Of a stretch of 64,000 nt of DNA, positions 34,480 to 42,732 are shown one piece after another. The DNA is from Streptomyces vilmorinianum (GTDB taxonomy: Bacteria > Actinomycetota > Actinomycetes > Streptomycetales > Streptomycetaceae). The notes beneath the pieces are model-generated. The model saw nothing but the letters and a program-made list of their open reading frames with translations, ran no database searches and was not told the origin of the DNA. Location of the stretch: contig NZ_CP040244.1 of NCBI RefSeq assembly GCF_005517195.1, positions 434,001 to 498,000 on the forward strand, read 5' to 3'. A program made the position numbers and the translations under genes. Within the stretch, counting starts at the first letter, position 1, and each line of letters begins with the position of its first letter.

Positions 34480-34510
34480 GAAGGGGCCCGACCACGGGGC
34501 GGGCCCCTTC
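34480..34510 (+). terminator. Hairpin terminator after the secreted protein gene
   Basis: GAAGGGGCCCG (34480-34490) pairs with CGGGCCCCTTC (34500-34510) with a 9-base loop; a few more weak pairs extend the stem. It separates the secreted protein gene from the following sigma factor gene. Confidence 0.8.
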
Positions 34511-34550
34511 CTCTCCGCTCGCCCCCCGACCGATCGCGAGGTCACCCACC

Positions 34551-35099
34551 ATGTCGCACGAGTCCGCCTCCGAGGACGACGGCTTCGCCGGGTTCGCCGT
34601 CGCCGCGTGGCCCCGTCTTGTGCGCACGGCCCAGCTCCTGACTGGCGACTTCCACGAGGCCGAGGACCTGGTGCAGACGACGCTCGCCAAGGTCTACGGC
34701 AGGTGGCGAAGGGTCCCCCGGGACGAGATCGACGTGTACGTGCGCCGCGCCCTGATCAACAACAACCTCAGCCGGCTGCGCCGTAAACGGGTCGTCCACC
34801 TGCTGACGCCGGTGCTGCCGGACTCGGTCCGGCACGCGTACGCGGGCCACGCCGAGGCCGTCGAACAGCGCACCGCGCTCCTGGAGGCCTTAGCGGATCT
34901 GACGGCACGTCAACGCGCCGTGATGGTGCTCCGTTACTGGGAGGACCTGAGCGAGCAGGAAATCGCGAGCGTGCTCAACTGCTCGATCGGCACGGTCAAG
35001 ACCCATGCCCGGCGCGGACTGGCGGCCCTGCGTGCGCACCCCCGACTCGGCACGGCACCCGTCCCGCACCCCCACGCCCCCACCGGAGTACGCCCATGA
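34551..35099 (+). CDS. SigE-family ECF sigma factor with a TTA codon
   Basis: 182 residues. Region 2 is HEAEDLVQTTLAKVYGRW and region 4 is DLTARQRAVMVLRYWEDLSEQEIASV followed by NCSIGTVKTHARRGLAALR. Leu114 is coded by TTA (34890-34892), so translation should depend on the bldA tRNA and be tied to development. The stop overlaps the start of the membrane protein gene (ATGA), a typical sigma/anti-sigma coupling. TTA is extremely rare in this window. Confidence 0.92.
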   Translation: MSHESASEDDGFAGFAVAAWPRLVRTAQLLTGDFHEAEDLVQTTLAKVYGRWRRVPRDEIDVYVRRALINNNLSRLRRKRVVHLLTPVLPDSVRHAYAGHAEAVEQRTALLEALADLTARQRAVMVLRYWEDLSEQEIASVLNCSIGTVKTHARRGLAALRAHPRLGTAPVPHPHAPTGVRP

Positions 35100-35866
35100 T
35101 CCCCGAGCCCGACCCGGAATCCGAAGCGGAGGCCGACACGGAGGCCGGCACCGAGGCCGACACGGAGGCCGAGGTCCGCGCGGTGTTCGCACGCGCCGCC
35201 CACGACATCACCCCCGGCCCGGTGCCGCTCGCGGCCGTCCGGCGCGAGGGGCGTGCGCGCCGTCGCCGCCGTACGGTCGCGCTGACGGTGCTCTCGGTGG
35301 CGGGCATCGCGACCGTCACGGCGGCGGCCGTCAGCCTGGCCCCCTCGCCGGGGCCCTCCCCCCTCCCCGTACCCCCGCCGACCCGCGCCTCGGTCGCCGC
35401 CCCGCCCTCCCTCTCCCCGTCCCCCTCCGCCGCCCGGCCGCCGCTCACCACCCCGCCGCGGGTCGTGTCGCCGGGGGAGAAGGTGAACGCGGACGGGGGC
35501 TGGAAGCTGTGGCTGACGGAGCAGGGCAAGTTCTGGTCGGGGCCCGACGGTTACGAGAACTTCCGCAGCGTCGTCGACGGCAACGTCGCCGTGTCCGAGC
35601 CGGGCGTGAGCCACCAGTCGGAGGGCGACGCGAAGGGGGCCTTCCGCTCGGGCCTCTACTACGGGACCCGGACGGTCGGCCGGGTCGAGGTGGCCGACGT
35701 GGACGGCAAGAAGGCCGTCGCCGCCCTCCTGGAACTTCCGGGCGCGCCGGGGTGGGGTGTCTGGTACGTCCGTACCGGTCCCATGAACGGCGACCCCGGC
35801 GTCACGCTGTACGACCGTACGGGCAAGGCCCTCGCGGAGCTCCCGGCCATGCCGCGCACGCCGTGA
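35096..35866 (+). CDS. Single-pass membrane protein coupled to the sigma factor, anti-sigma-like, with duplicated outside domain
   Basis: 256 residues. Residues 1-58 are acidic repeats (DTEAGTEADTEAE) and a basic patch RREGRARRRRR. One membrane segment (TVALTVLSVAGIATVTAAAV) is followed by a Pro/Ser-rich linker and a ~130-residue outside domain that is almost a copy of the secreted protein at 33839-34423. Coupling to an ECF sigma gene suggests a regulatory partner. It lacks the zinc anti-sigma motif, so the cytoplasmic part would have to bind sigma in another way. Confidence 0.7.
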   Translation: MIPEPDPESEAEADTEAGTEADTEAEVRAVFARAAHDITPGPVPLAAVRREGRARRRRRTVALTVLSVAGIATVTAAAVSLAPSPGPSPLPVPPPTRASVAAPPSLSPSPSAARPPLTTPPRVVSPGEKVNADGGWKLWLTEQGKFWSGPDGYENFRSVVDGNVAVSEPGVSHQSEGDAKGAFRSGLYYGTRTVGRVEVADVDGKKAVAALLELPGAPGWGVWYVRTGPMNGDPGVTLYDRTGKALAELPAMPRTP

Positions 35867-35873
35867 ACCGCCG

Positions 35874-35907
35874 CCGGCCCGGGCCCTCCGCCGAGAGCCC
35901 GGGCCGG
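35874..35907. terminator. Bidirectional hairpin between convergent genes
   Basis: CCGGCCCGGGC (35874-35884) and GCCCGGGCCGG (35897-35907) form a perfect 11-bp stem. It separates the plus-strand membrane protein gene from the minus-strand rpsN. Confidence 0.8.
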
Positions 35908-35920
35908 GTGGGTCGGTCGG

Positions 35921-36226
35921 TCACCAGGACGCCTTGCGCACCCCCGGCAGGAACCCCGCGTGCGCCTGCTCCCGCAGCCGTACCCGCGAGATGCCGAACT
36001 TCCTCAGGTGCCCGCGCGGCCTGCCGTCCACGGCGTCCCGGTTGCGGACCCGCGTCGCGCTCGCGTCGCGCGGCTGGCGCTGCAACTCCCGCAGCGCCGC
36101 CTCGCGTTCGGCCTCCGGGGTCGACGGGCGGCGGATGATCTCCTTCAGCTCGGCCCGCCGCCCGGCGTACCGCTCCACGACGGCCTTGCGCCGCTCGTTG
36201 CGCGCGATCTTGCTCTTCTTCGCCAT
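35921..36226 (-). CDS. rpsN: 30S ribosomal protein S14, cysteine-free (zinc-independent) form
   Basis: 101 residues, the long S14 type. The C-terminal [21 protein letters not shown] is canonical. There is no CxxC zinc motif, so this is the C-minus paralogue used when zinc is short. The start overlaps the rpmB stop (TGATG), making a two-gene operon with L28 facing away from the candidate Zur site at 36496. Confidence 0.95.
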   Translation of the reverse strand: MAKKSKIARNERRKAVVERYAGRRAELKEIIRRPSTPEAEREAALRELQRQPRDASATRVRNRDAVDGRPRGHLRKFGISRVRLREQAHAGFLPGVRKASW

Positions 36227-36462
36227 CAGACCGTGACCCCCCGCGCGCGGATCCGGGCCACCGCGGCCTCGATCCCGATCGTGTCGACGGTCTTGATGGC
36301 GCGGGCGCTCAGCGTCAGCCGGACGTACCGGCCCTCGCTGGGCAGCCAGTACCGCTTCTTCTGGATGTTCGGGTCGAAGCGCCGTGACGTACGGCGGTGG
36401 GAGTGCGAGATGCGGTTGCCGAAGCCGGGCTGTGCGCCGGTCAGCTGGCAGTGGGCGGACAA
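36226..36462 (-). CDS. rpmB: 50S ribosomal protein L28, zinc-independent form
   Basis: 78 residues: [16 protein letters not shown] followed by [18 protein letters not shown] and a typical L28 C-terminus. Only one cysteine remains, so the zinc site of the C-plus form is lost. First gene of the minus-strand pair with rpsN. The start lies 63 bases from rpmG on the other strand, with the candidate Zur box in between. Confidence 0.95.
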   Translation of the reverse strand: MSAHCQLTGAQPGFGNRISHSHRRTSRRFDPNIQKKRYWLPSEGRYVRLTLSARAIKTVDTIGIEAAVARIRARGVTV

Positions 36463-36495
36463 GGGTGACCTACCTCTCCGAGCGACTATTGGTAA

Positions 36496-36510
36496 TGGGA
36501 ACCATGTTCA
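36496..36510. promoter_or_regulatory. Candidate Zur box between rpmB and rpmG
   Basis: TGGGAACCATGTTCA matches 10 of 15 positions of the actinobacterial Zur core as I remember it (TGAAAATGATTTTCA). The surrounding bases are unusually AT-rich for this genome (GGTAATGGG, TTCATTTACTC). It lies in the divergent promoter region of a cysteine-free ribosomal protein block, where Zur control is well known. Confidence 0.6.
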
Positions 36511-36525
36511 TTTACTCTACACACC

Positions 36526-36690
36526 ATGGCCCGCAACGAACTCCGCCCGATCATCAAGCTCCGGTCCACCGCCGGCACCGGCTACACCTACGTCACCCGC
36601 AAGAACCGCCGGAACGACCCCGACCGCCTCACCCTGCGCAAGTACGACCCGGTCGCCGGCCGTCACGTCGACTTCCGAGAGGAGCGCTGA
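36526..36690 (+). CDS. rpmG: 50S ribosomal protein L33, zinc-independent form
   Basis: 54 residues starting [20 protein letters not shown] and ending [14 protein letters not shown]. The two CxxC pairs of the zinc-binding form are missing. First gene of the plus-strand zinc-starvation operon (L33, L31B, CobW-like, S18). The ATG at 36526 lacks a good ribosome site and lies very near the AT-rich promoter region, so the mRNA leader must be short. Confidence 0.95.
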   Translation: MARNELRPIIKLRSTAGTGYTYVTRKNRRNDPDRLTLRKYDPVAGRHVDFREER

Positions 36691-36695
36691 TCCCC

Positions 36696-36950
36696 ATGCG
36701 GCACGGCATCCACCCCCCGTACGGCCCGATCGTCTTCCGCGACAAGGCCGGCGACTTCGCCTTCCTCACCCGCTCCACGCTGACCAGCGACAAGACCGTG
36801 GTCTGGGAGGACGGCAACACCTACCCCGTCGTCGACGTCGAGATCTCCTCGGCGAGCCACCCCTTCTACACCGGCACCGCGCGCGTCCTCGACACGGCCG
36901 GCCGTGTGGAGCGCTTCGAGCGGCGTTACGGACGGCGCGAGGCTCGCTGA
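36696..36950 (+). CDS. rpmE2: 50S ribosomal protein L31 type B (zinc-independent)
   Basis: 84 residues, [20 protein letters not shown], with no CxxC motif. The C-terminal [23 protein letters not shown] is typical of type B. It starts 5 bases after rpmG and its stop overlaps the ATG of the CobW-like gene. In zinc shortage it replaces the zinc form of L31 and frees its metal. Confidence 0.95.
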   Translation: MRHGIHPPYGPIVFRDKAGDFAFLTRSTLTSDKTVVWEDGNTYPVVDVEISSASHPFYTGTARVLDTAGRVERFERRYGRREAR

Positions 36951-38089
36951 TGTCCGCAGGCCTCTCCGTCGCCCTCGTCGGCGGACTCCACTCCGACGCC
37001 CGCCGCGCCGCCGTGGACCGGCTCCTCGCCACCGTCCCCGGCAGCGTCGCGCTCCACCACGACCTCGCGACGGCCCCGGAGACCGGCACGGTCGCCCGTA
37101 CCGTCCGCGACACCACCGGGCTGCTGTCCACCGACGAGACCCCGCTCGTCAACGACTGCGCCTGCTGCGCCCTGCGCGAGGACCTCGTCCCCGAGCTGCG
37201 ACGGCTCGCCGACGCCGGACTCACGCGCCTCGCGGTCGTCGAGCTCTGGGACTCGGTCGAGCCCAAGGCGATGGCCGAGGTCGTCGCCGCGGCCGGTCTC
37301 CGGCTCACCGCCGTGATCACCGCCGTCGACCCGGCCCTGGTCCTGCCCTACCTCGGCAACGGCGACGACCTCATGGACGCCGGCCTCGCGGCCGCCGCCA
37401 CCGACCAGCGGACCGTCGCCGACACCTGGGCGCGCCAGCTGGAGTACGCGCCCGTCCTGGCCGTCGTCGACAGCCCCGACGCCGACGGAACGGACCGCGC
37501 GCTCCTCGCCCAGCTCCACCCCACCGCCCGGCAGATCCCCGTGGAGACCGGTACGGAGCTGGCCGCGGCCGCGCTCGCCGGTTTCGACGTCGAGGCCGCC
37601 GCGGCCGCCCAGCACCCGGCCTGTGCGCTGCTCCCGCAGGAGGCGGACGCGAGCGGGGTGGCCACGTACGTCTGGCACCACCACCGCCCCTTCCACCCCG
37701 AGCGGCTCTACGCGGCGCTGGAGGACCTGACCTGCGCCGCGGCCCGCAGCCGGGGCCGGTTCTGGCTCGCCGACAAGCCCGACACCCTGCTCGCCTGGGA
37801 CGCGGCGGGCGGCGCGCTCTGCGTCGAGAGCGCCGGCCCGTGGCTGGCCTCGCTGCCGGACGCCGCCTGGGAGATGGTCCCGCCCGTCCGCCGGGCCGCC
37901 GCCGCCCTGGACTGGCACGCCGAGCACGGCGACCGCTGCCAGCACCTGGTCTTCACCTCGCCCGGCCTGGACCGCGAGGGTCTGGCCGAGGTCCTGGACT
38001 CCTGCCTGCTCACCGACGCCGAGTACGCCGCCGGGCGCGACGCCTGGAAGCGGCTCCCGCCCGCCTTCGACACCCTCCTGGAGGTCTGA
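36950..38089 (+). CDS. CobW/COG0523-like protein with degenerate P-loop
   Basis: 379 residues. The central motif NDCACCALREDLVPEL is the CxCC metal site of COG0523 zinc chaperones, and the C-terminal CobW domain is present (YVWHHHRPFHPERLYAALE, RGRFWLA). At the N-terminus, where GxxGxGKT should be, the sequence is VGGLHSDARRAAVDRLL, so the lysine and most of the P-loop are lost. GTP hydrolysis is doubtful, unlike the usual metallochaperones. Position in the operon with cysteine-free L31 and S18 supports a role in zinc starvation. Confidence 0.88.
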   Translation: MSAGLSVALVGGLHSDARRAAVDRLLATVPGSVALHHDLATAPETGTVARTVRDTTGLLSTDETPLVNDCACCALREDLVPELRRLADAGLTRLAVVELWDSVEPKAMAEVVAAAGLRLTAVITAVDPALVLPYLGNGDDLMDAGLAAAATDQRTVADTWARQLEYAPVLAVVDSPDADGTDRALLAQLHPTARQIPVETGTELAAAALAGFDVEAAAAAQHPACALLPQEADASGVATYVWHHHRPFHPERLYAALEDLTCAAARSRGRFWLADKPDTLLAWDAAGGALCVESAGPWLASLPDAAWEMVPPVRRAAAALDWHAEHGDRCQHLVFTSPGLDREGLAEVLDSCLLTDAEYAAGRDAWKRLPPAFDTLLEV

Positions 38090-38092
38090 CCC

Positions 38093-38332
38093 GTGCCCCC
38101 CAAGTCCCCCCGCAAGCCCGCCAAGCCGCGCCCGAACCCGCTGGACCGCGACGGCATCACGTACATCGACTACAAGGACACCGACCTGCTGCGGAAGTTC
38201 ATCTCCGACCGGGGGAAGATCCGAAGCCGTAGGGTGACGCGGGTGAGTGCGCAGCAGCAGCGGCAGATCGCCCGTGCCGTCAAGAACGCGCGGGAGATGG
38301 CACTCTTGCCCTACTCGTCGGTAGCGCGCTGA
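38093..38332 (+). CDS. rpsR: 30S ribosomal protein S18, cysteine-free form
   Basis: 79 residues with the S18 core [43 protein letters not shown] (key part: [18 protein letters not shown]). No cysteine is present. The GTG start lies 3 bases after the CobW-like gene. Last gene of the zinc-starvation operon. Confidence 0.95.
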   Translation: MPPKSPRKPAKPRPNPLDRDGITYIDYKDTDLLRKFISDRGKIRSRRVTRVSAQQQRQIARAVKNAREMALLPYSSVAR

Positions 38333-38459
38333 GTGCACGGAGTCGCGTAGTCACTACGCCACCCCGCGTGCACGTGCATCTGCTCATGCATTGGCATATG
38401 AACACAGCTATGATCCGAGGAAGTTGACACCTGCACCAAGCAATCTCGGGGAGCTACCA

Positions 38460-38702
38460 ATGCATCATGCGCATCGTGCGTACAACGGCATGGCGGCCAC
38501 GGAGCTTCGCGGTGTCGTGTGGCAGAAGAGCCGGCACAGCAACTCCCAGGGATCCTGCGTGGAGTTCGCCAAGCTGCCGGGCGGCGACGTCGCCGTCCGC
38601 AACTCGCGCCACCCGGACGGCCCCGCTCTGGTGTACACGCCCGCCGAGATAGAGGCACTGCTGCTGGGCGTCAAGGACGGGGAGTTCGACCACCTGGTGT
38701 GA
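38460..38702 (+). CDS. DUF397 protein
   Basis: 80 residues with the family core WQKSRHSNSQGSCVEFAKL, VAVRNSRHPDGPALVYTPAE. DUF397 proteins are almost only found in actinomycetes next to XRE regulators and ATPase regulators; they are thought to modulate the regulator. The ATG is preceded by GGGGAG. Convergent with the ATPase gene across a strong terminator. Confidence 0.93.
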   Translation: MHHAHRAYNGMAATELRGVVWQKSRHSNSQGSCVEFAKLPGGDVAVRNSRHPDGPALVYTPAEIEALLLGVKDGEFDHLV

Positions 38703-38720
38703 GCCCGATCGGATGCACGT

Positions 38721-38768
38721 GCGCATGAGGAAGGGCCCCGGCATCCGCCGGGGCCCTTCCTCATGCGC
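38721..38768. terminator. Perfect 21-bp stem bidirectional terminator
   Basis: The 21 bases at 38721-38741 (GCGCATGAGGAAGGGCCCCG...) are exactly complementary to 38748-38768, with a 6-base loop CATCCG. It lies between the convergent DUF397 and ATPase genes. Confidence 0.92.
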
Positions 38769-38785
38769 GTGCTCGTGTGCGGGCC

Positions 38786-39283
38786 TCACTCCGGTCCGAT
38801 CCGGAACAGCGCCCACACCACCTTGCCCTGGAGCGTCCCGGCCAGCGGGTGCCAGCCCCAGCTGTCGCTGAAGGAGTCGACGAGGAACAGTCCCCGCCCC
38901 GACTCCGCCGCGCCGTCCTCGTCCCCCTCGCGCGTCTCCGGGCTCTTGTGGCTCGGGTCGCGCACCGCGCACACCAGACGGCTCGTCCAGCGCATCAGGT
39001 GCAGGCGGACCGGCGGATTCTGGCCTTCCTCCTGGGGCGCGTCCGACGGCAGCGCATGGCGCAGGGCGTTCGTGACGAGCTCGGAGACCACCAGGGCGAC
39101 GTCGTCGAAGCGCTCCGCGAGACCCCACTGCGCGAGGGTCGACTGCGTGAACTTCCGTGCGCCGCGCACCGCTTCGTAGCGGGGTGGCAGGGCGCAGGAG
39201 GCGGAGGTGGAGACGGCGGTGGGATCGATCGGCGGAAGCCCCTGCCGTAACGGCTCGAGCATGGTCGATCCATTCGTCCCCAT
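38786..39283 (-). CDS. RsbW-like ATP-binding regulator (HATPase) with TTA codon
   Basis: 165 residues with GHKL ATPase motifs: the N box VVSELVTNALRHA and a G-box region ESGRGLFLVDSFSDSWGW. These actinomycete proteins act as anti-sigma-like regulators. Leu12 is a TTA codon (complement of TAA at 39248-39250), which points to bldA dependence. The ATG at 39283 is preceded by GGGAGTGCC. It is divergent from the XRE gene across 280 bases. Confidence 0.88.
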   Translation of the reverse strand: MGTNGSTMLEPLRQGLPPIDPTAVSTSASCALPPRYEAVRGARKFTQSTLAQWGLAERFDDVALVVSELVTNALRHALPSDAPQEEGQNPPVRLHLMRWTSRLVCAVRDPSHKSPETREGDEDGAAESGRGLFLVDSFSDSWGWHPLAGTLQGKVVWALFRIGPE

Positions 39284-39563
39284 GCGAGGCACTCCCGGGA
39301 ATCGCGGCGAATCGCGGATGTGGTGCGGGTTGCGCGGGGTCCATGGTTCCGAAAGGGACCACGTGATGCAAGGGCAGATGCACGTGCACGCGCCGGACCT
39401 GTCCACCCCCGTGCCGATTTTGTGCATATCTTCTGCCGACTACTTTCGTCTTGATCAAGAAGTCGCCCTGAACTTGCCGCCTTTCCGTAATCGAATGTGT
39501 ACGGGCTGAAGCGTTTAGTGGCAGAATCCGGGGGCCCGAGACCGCGAAGGAGAGGCTGGACCG

Positions 39564-40436
39564 GTGACCGCAGTCGAATCGAGCGGAACGAGCGGGAGCG
39601 TGGTGCGGCGCATCCTGCTGGGCTCGCAGCTGAGGCGGTTGCGCGAATCGCGCGGCATCACCCGTGAGGCGGCCGGCTATTCGATCCGCGCGTCCGAATC
39701 CAAGATCAGCCGTATGGAGTTGGGAAGGGTGAGCTTCAAGGCCAGGGACGTCGAGGACCTCCTCACGCTCTACGGCGTCAGCGACGAGACGGAGCGCGGC
39801 TCGCTCCTCGGACTCGCCCGCGAGGCCAACGTCGCCGGGTGGTGGCACAGCTTCGGCGACGTACTGCCCGGCTGGTTCCAGACGTACATCGGCCTGGAGG
39901 GCGCCGCCTCCCTCATCCGCGTCTACGAAGTCCAGTTCGTGCACGGCCTGTTGCAGACCGAGGCGTATGCACACGCCGTCGTCACCCGCGGCATGCCCGA
40001 CGCCTCCGGCGCCGAGATCGAGCGCCGGGTCGCCCTGCGCCTGGAGCGCCAGAAGGTCCTCGTCTCCGAGCGCGCTCCGCAGTTCCACGCCGTCCTCGAC
40101 GAGGCCTCGCTGCGCCGCCCCTACGGCGACCGAGCCGTGATGCAGGGCCAGTTGAGGCATCTCATCGAGATCTCCGAGCACCCGAACGTCACGCTCCAGG
40201 TCATGCCCTTCAGCTATGGCGGTCACGCCGGCGAGAGCGGCGCGTTCACCATGCTGAGCTTCCCGGAGTCCGATCTCTCCGACGTCGTCTACCTGGAGCA
40301 GCTCACCAGCGCCCTGTACCTCGACAAGCGCGAGGAGGTCGCCCAGTACGCGCGCGTGATGGAGCGGCTGCGCGAGGACAGTCCCGACCCGGCCGAGAGC
40401 CGTGACCTCCTTCGGGGACTCCTCCAACTCTCGTAG
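39564..40436 (+). CDS. XRE-family regulator with DUF5753 domain
   Basis: 290 residues. Helix-turn-helix at ~15-75 (LRRLRESRGITREAAGYSIRASESKISRMELGR; key parts ITREAAGYS and ESKISRME). The rest is DUF5753 (VQFVHGLLQTEAYAHAVV, LHLI-type beta strands, SFPESDLSDVVYLEQL). Together with the DUF397 and ATPase genes it forms the trio widespread in streptomycetes and tied to development and antibiotic control. GTG start, GGAGAGG upstream. Confidence 0.93.
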   Translation: MTAVESSGTSGSVVRRILLGSQLRRLRESRGITREAAGYSIRASESKISRMELGRVSFKARDVEDLLTLYGVSDETERGSLLGLAREANVAGWWHSFGDVLPGWFQTYIGLEGAASLIRVYEVQFVHGLLQTEAYAHAVVTRGMPDASGAEIERRVALRLERQKVLVSERAPQFHAVLDEASLRRPYGDRAVMQGQLRHLIEISEHPNVTLQVMPFSYGGHAGESGAFTMLSFPESDLSDVVYLEQLTSALYLDKREEVAQYARVMERLREDSPDPAESRDLLRGLLQLS

Positions 40437-40462
40437 CCCGTACGCCCTTCAACTCTCGTAGG

Positions 40463-40480
40463 ACGTCAGTACGATGACGT
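40463..40480. promoter_or_regulatory. Interrupted palindrome upstream of the aldehyde dehydrogenase
   Basis: ACGTCA (40463-40468) and TGACGT (40475-40480) flank GTACGA. It sits ~56 bases before the aldehyde dehydrogenase start and after the XRE gene. It may be an operator; no factor can be named. Confidence 0.35.
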
Positions 40481-40535
40481 GCCATCAGTGTCGTCGCCAC
40501 AGTGTCCGCCACCGCGGGTTAAGGGGTCTCGTTAC

Positions 40536-41993
40536 ATGTCCTACTTCACCGACCTGGCCCACCAGTACATAGACGGCGAGTGGAAGCCCGGCAGCGGGTC
40601 GTGGGACATCATCGACTTCAACCCGTACACCGGGGAGAAGCTCGCCTCGATCACCATCGCCACCGTGGACGAGGTCGACCGCGCCTACCGCGCCGCCGAG
40701 CGCGCGCAGGCCGAGTGGGCCGAGACCAACCCGTACACGCGCCGGCTCGTCTTCGAGCGCGCCCTGCGGATCATCGAGGAGCGCGAGCAGGAGCTCGGCG
40801 ACATGATCGTCGCCGAGCTCGGCGGGACGCGCCTGAAGGCCGGCTTCGAGCTGCACCTCGCCAAGGAGTTCCTGCGCGAGGCGATCCAGCTGGCGCTGCG
40901 GCCCGAGGGCAAGATCCTGCCCTCCCCGGTCGACGGCAAGGAGAACCGCGTCTACCGCCTCCCGGTCGGTGTCGTCGGCGTCATCTCCCCCTTCAACTTC
41001 CCCTTCCTGCTGTCGCTCAAGTCGGTCGCGCCGGCGCTCGCGCTCGGCAACGCGGTCGTCCTCAAGCCGCACCAGAACACCCCGATCTGCGGCGGCACGC
41101 TCGTCGCCAAGGTCCTGGAGGACGCCGGTCTGCCCGCCGGCCTGCTGAACGTCGTCGTCACCGACATCGCCGAGATCGGCGACGCGCTCCTTACGCACCC
41201 CGTCCCGAAGGTCATCTCCTTCACCGGCTCCGACAAGGTCGGCCGCCATGTCGCCACGGTCTGCGCGCAGAACTTCAAGCACGCCGTCCTCGAACTCGGC
41301 GGCAACAGCGCGCTGATCGTCCTCGACGACGCCGACGTCGACTACGCCGTGGACGCGGCGGTCTTCAGCCGCTTCGTGCACCAGGGCCAGGTCTGCATGG
41401 CCGCCAACCGGATCCTGGTGGACCGCACTCTGGAGGCGGAGTTCACCGAGAAGTTCGTCGCGAAGGTGCGGACGCTGCGCGTCGGCGACCCCGCCGACCC
41501 CGCCACCCACATCGGTCCGCTCATCAACTCCCAGCAGGCGGAGTCGGTTTCCTCGGTCGTCGAGCAGGCGGTGGCGGGCGGCGCCACGGCCCTGCTGCAC
41601 GGCGCGGTGGAGGGCAACGTCGTCTCCCCGTCGGTCCTGAGCGGCCTCGCGGCCGACGCGCCCGTGCTGAGCCAGGAGATCTTCGGCCCGGTGGCGCTGG
41701 TCATCCCCTTCGACGGCGAGGAGGAGGCGGTACGGATCGCCAACGACACGCCGTACGGGCTGAGCGGCGCCGTCCACACCGGCGACATCGAGCGGGGTGT
41801 ACGGGTCGCCAAGCGCATCCACACCGGCATGATCCACATCAACGACGGCACCGTGCACGACGAGCCGATCGTGCCGTTCGGCGGCGAGAAGCACTCGGGC
41901 ATCGGCCGGCTGAACGGCGACGCGATGATCGAGGCCTTCACCACCCAGAAGTGGATCTCGGTCCAGCACGGCCGGAGCCGATTCCCCTTCTAG
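40536..41993 (+). CDS. Aldehyde dehydrogenase (benzaldehyde/vanillin dehydrogenase-like)
   Basis: 485 residues. Cofactor site FTGSDKVGRH, catalytic glutamate in LELGGNSALIVL, catalytic Cys287 in HQGQVCMAANR, and the family C-terminal GGEKHSGIGRLNGD. Sequence style fits NAD-dependent oxidation of aromatic or aliphatic aldehydes to acids. The ATG is chosen for the family N-terminus (YIDGEWKPG); the ribosome site is weak. It appears monocistronic. Confidence 0.93.
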   Translation: MSYFTDLAHQYIDGEWKPGSGSWDIIDFNPYTGEKLASITIATVDEVDRAYRAAERAQAEWAETNPYTRRLVFERALRIIEEREQELGDMIVAELGGTRLKAGFELHLAKEFLREAIQLALRPEGKILPSPVDGKENRVYRLPVGVVGVISPFNFPFLLSLKSVAPALALGNAVVLKPHQNTPICGGTLVAKVLEDAGLPAGLLNVVVTDIAEIGDALLTHPVPKVISFTGSDKVGRHVATVCAQNFKHAVLELGGNSALIVLDDADVDYAVDAAVFSRFVHQGQVCMAANRILVDRTLEAEFTEKFVAKVRTLRVGDPADPATHIGPLINSQQAESVSSVVEQAVAGGATALLHGAVEGNVVSPSVLSGLAADAPVLSQEIFGPVALVIPFDGEEEAVRIANDTPYGLSGAVHTGDIERGVRVAKRIHTGMIHINDGTVHDEPIVPFGGEKHSGIGRLNGDAMIEAFTTQKWISVQHGRSRFPF

Positions 41994-42101
41994 GACCGTA
42001 TCTGTCCGCAAGGATCCGTAGCGTGGTGGGTGTCGGGAGGAGGAGAACTCCCCCCGGCACCCTCATCTTGTTCACGCACGGAATCACGGAAGGCGGACAT
42101 C

Positions 42102-42659
42102 ATGGTTGCTCTCGTTCCCGCGGAGGCCCAGGGCGACGAGTACGGAGCGTTCCTCAACTTCGTCGAGGCCCAGCGCGCCGCGATCCGCCGGGCAGCCCTC
42201 GGCCTGACCGAGGCGCAGGCGGCGAGCCGCCCCAGCGCCAGCGCGCTCAGCCTGTCCGGCCTGATCAAGCACGTCGCCGAGGTCGAGCTGAACTGGCTGC
42301 GCCTCGCCCAGCAGCGCCCGAACGAGAAGCAGCGCTCCAAGGAGACCTGGGACGAGGCCTTCCGGCTCCTGGACGGCGAGACCGTCCCACGGATGCTGGA
42401 CTTCTGGGACGGCGTGGCCAAGGAGACCGAGGAGTTCGTACGGTCCCTGCCGAGCCTGGACGACACCTTCCCGCTGCCCCCGGCCCCCTGGTTCCCCAAG
42501 GACGGGCGGGTCTCGATGCGCTGGATGCTGCTCCACCTGGTCCAGGAGATGGGCCGGCACGCCGGGCACGCGGACATCATCCGGGAGTCCCTGGACGGCA
42601 AGGACTCCTTCACGCTGATCGCGATGGAGCAGCAGACGGAGCAGCAGACGGAGCAGTAG
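42102..42659 (+). CDS. DinB-family protein
   Basis: 185 residues, four-helix DinB fold with SLSGLIKHVAEVELNWLR near the N-terminus and MRWMLLHLVQEMGRHAGHADIIR towards the C-terminus (the histidines here are the usual metal ligands). The tail is a short repeat EQQTEQQTEQ. DinB proteins are often bacillithiol/mycothiol-dependent transferases; the substrate is unknown. GGAAGG lies upstream of the ATG. Confidence 0.9.
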   Translation: MVALVPAEAQGDEYGAFLNFVEAQRAAIRRAALGLTEAQAASRPSASALSLSGLIKHVAEVELNWLRLAQQRPNEKQRSKETWDEAFRLLDGETVPRMLDFWDGVAKETEEFVRSLPSLDDTFPLPPAPWFPKDGRVSMRWMLLHLVQEMGRHAGHADIIRESLDGKDSFTLIAMEQQTEQQTEQ

Positions 42660-42701
42660 GGGGAGTAGCAGGGGGAGCGGCCCCAGCCCGACCTCGTACT
42701 C

Positions 42702-42717
42702 TAGTCAAAGTTGATGA
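42702..42717 (+). promoter_or_regulatory. Candidate PadR operator 1, upstream of the PadR gene
   Basis: TAGTCAAAGTTGATGA resembles the reverse complement of two sites found again at 43348 and 43394 (shared core TCAAxTTTGACTA). It overlaps the region just before the PadR ribosome site, fitting autoregulation. Confidence 0.65.
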
Positions 42718-42732
42718 GAGGAGGTGGTGGGG

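Noticed and set aside
39284..39563. Possible small RNA or gene in the 280-base gap between the HATPase and XRE genes
   Set aside because: No convincing open frame with a ribosome site and no strong hairpin; it probably only holds the two divergent promoters.
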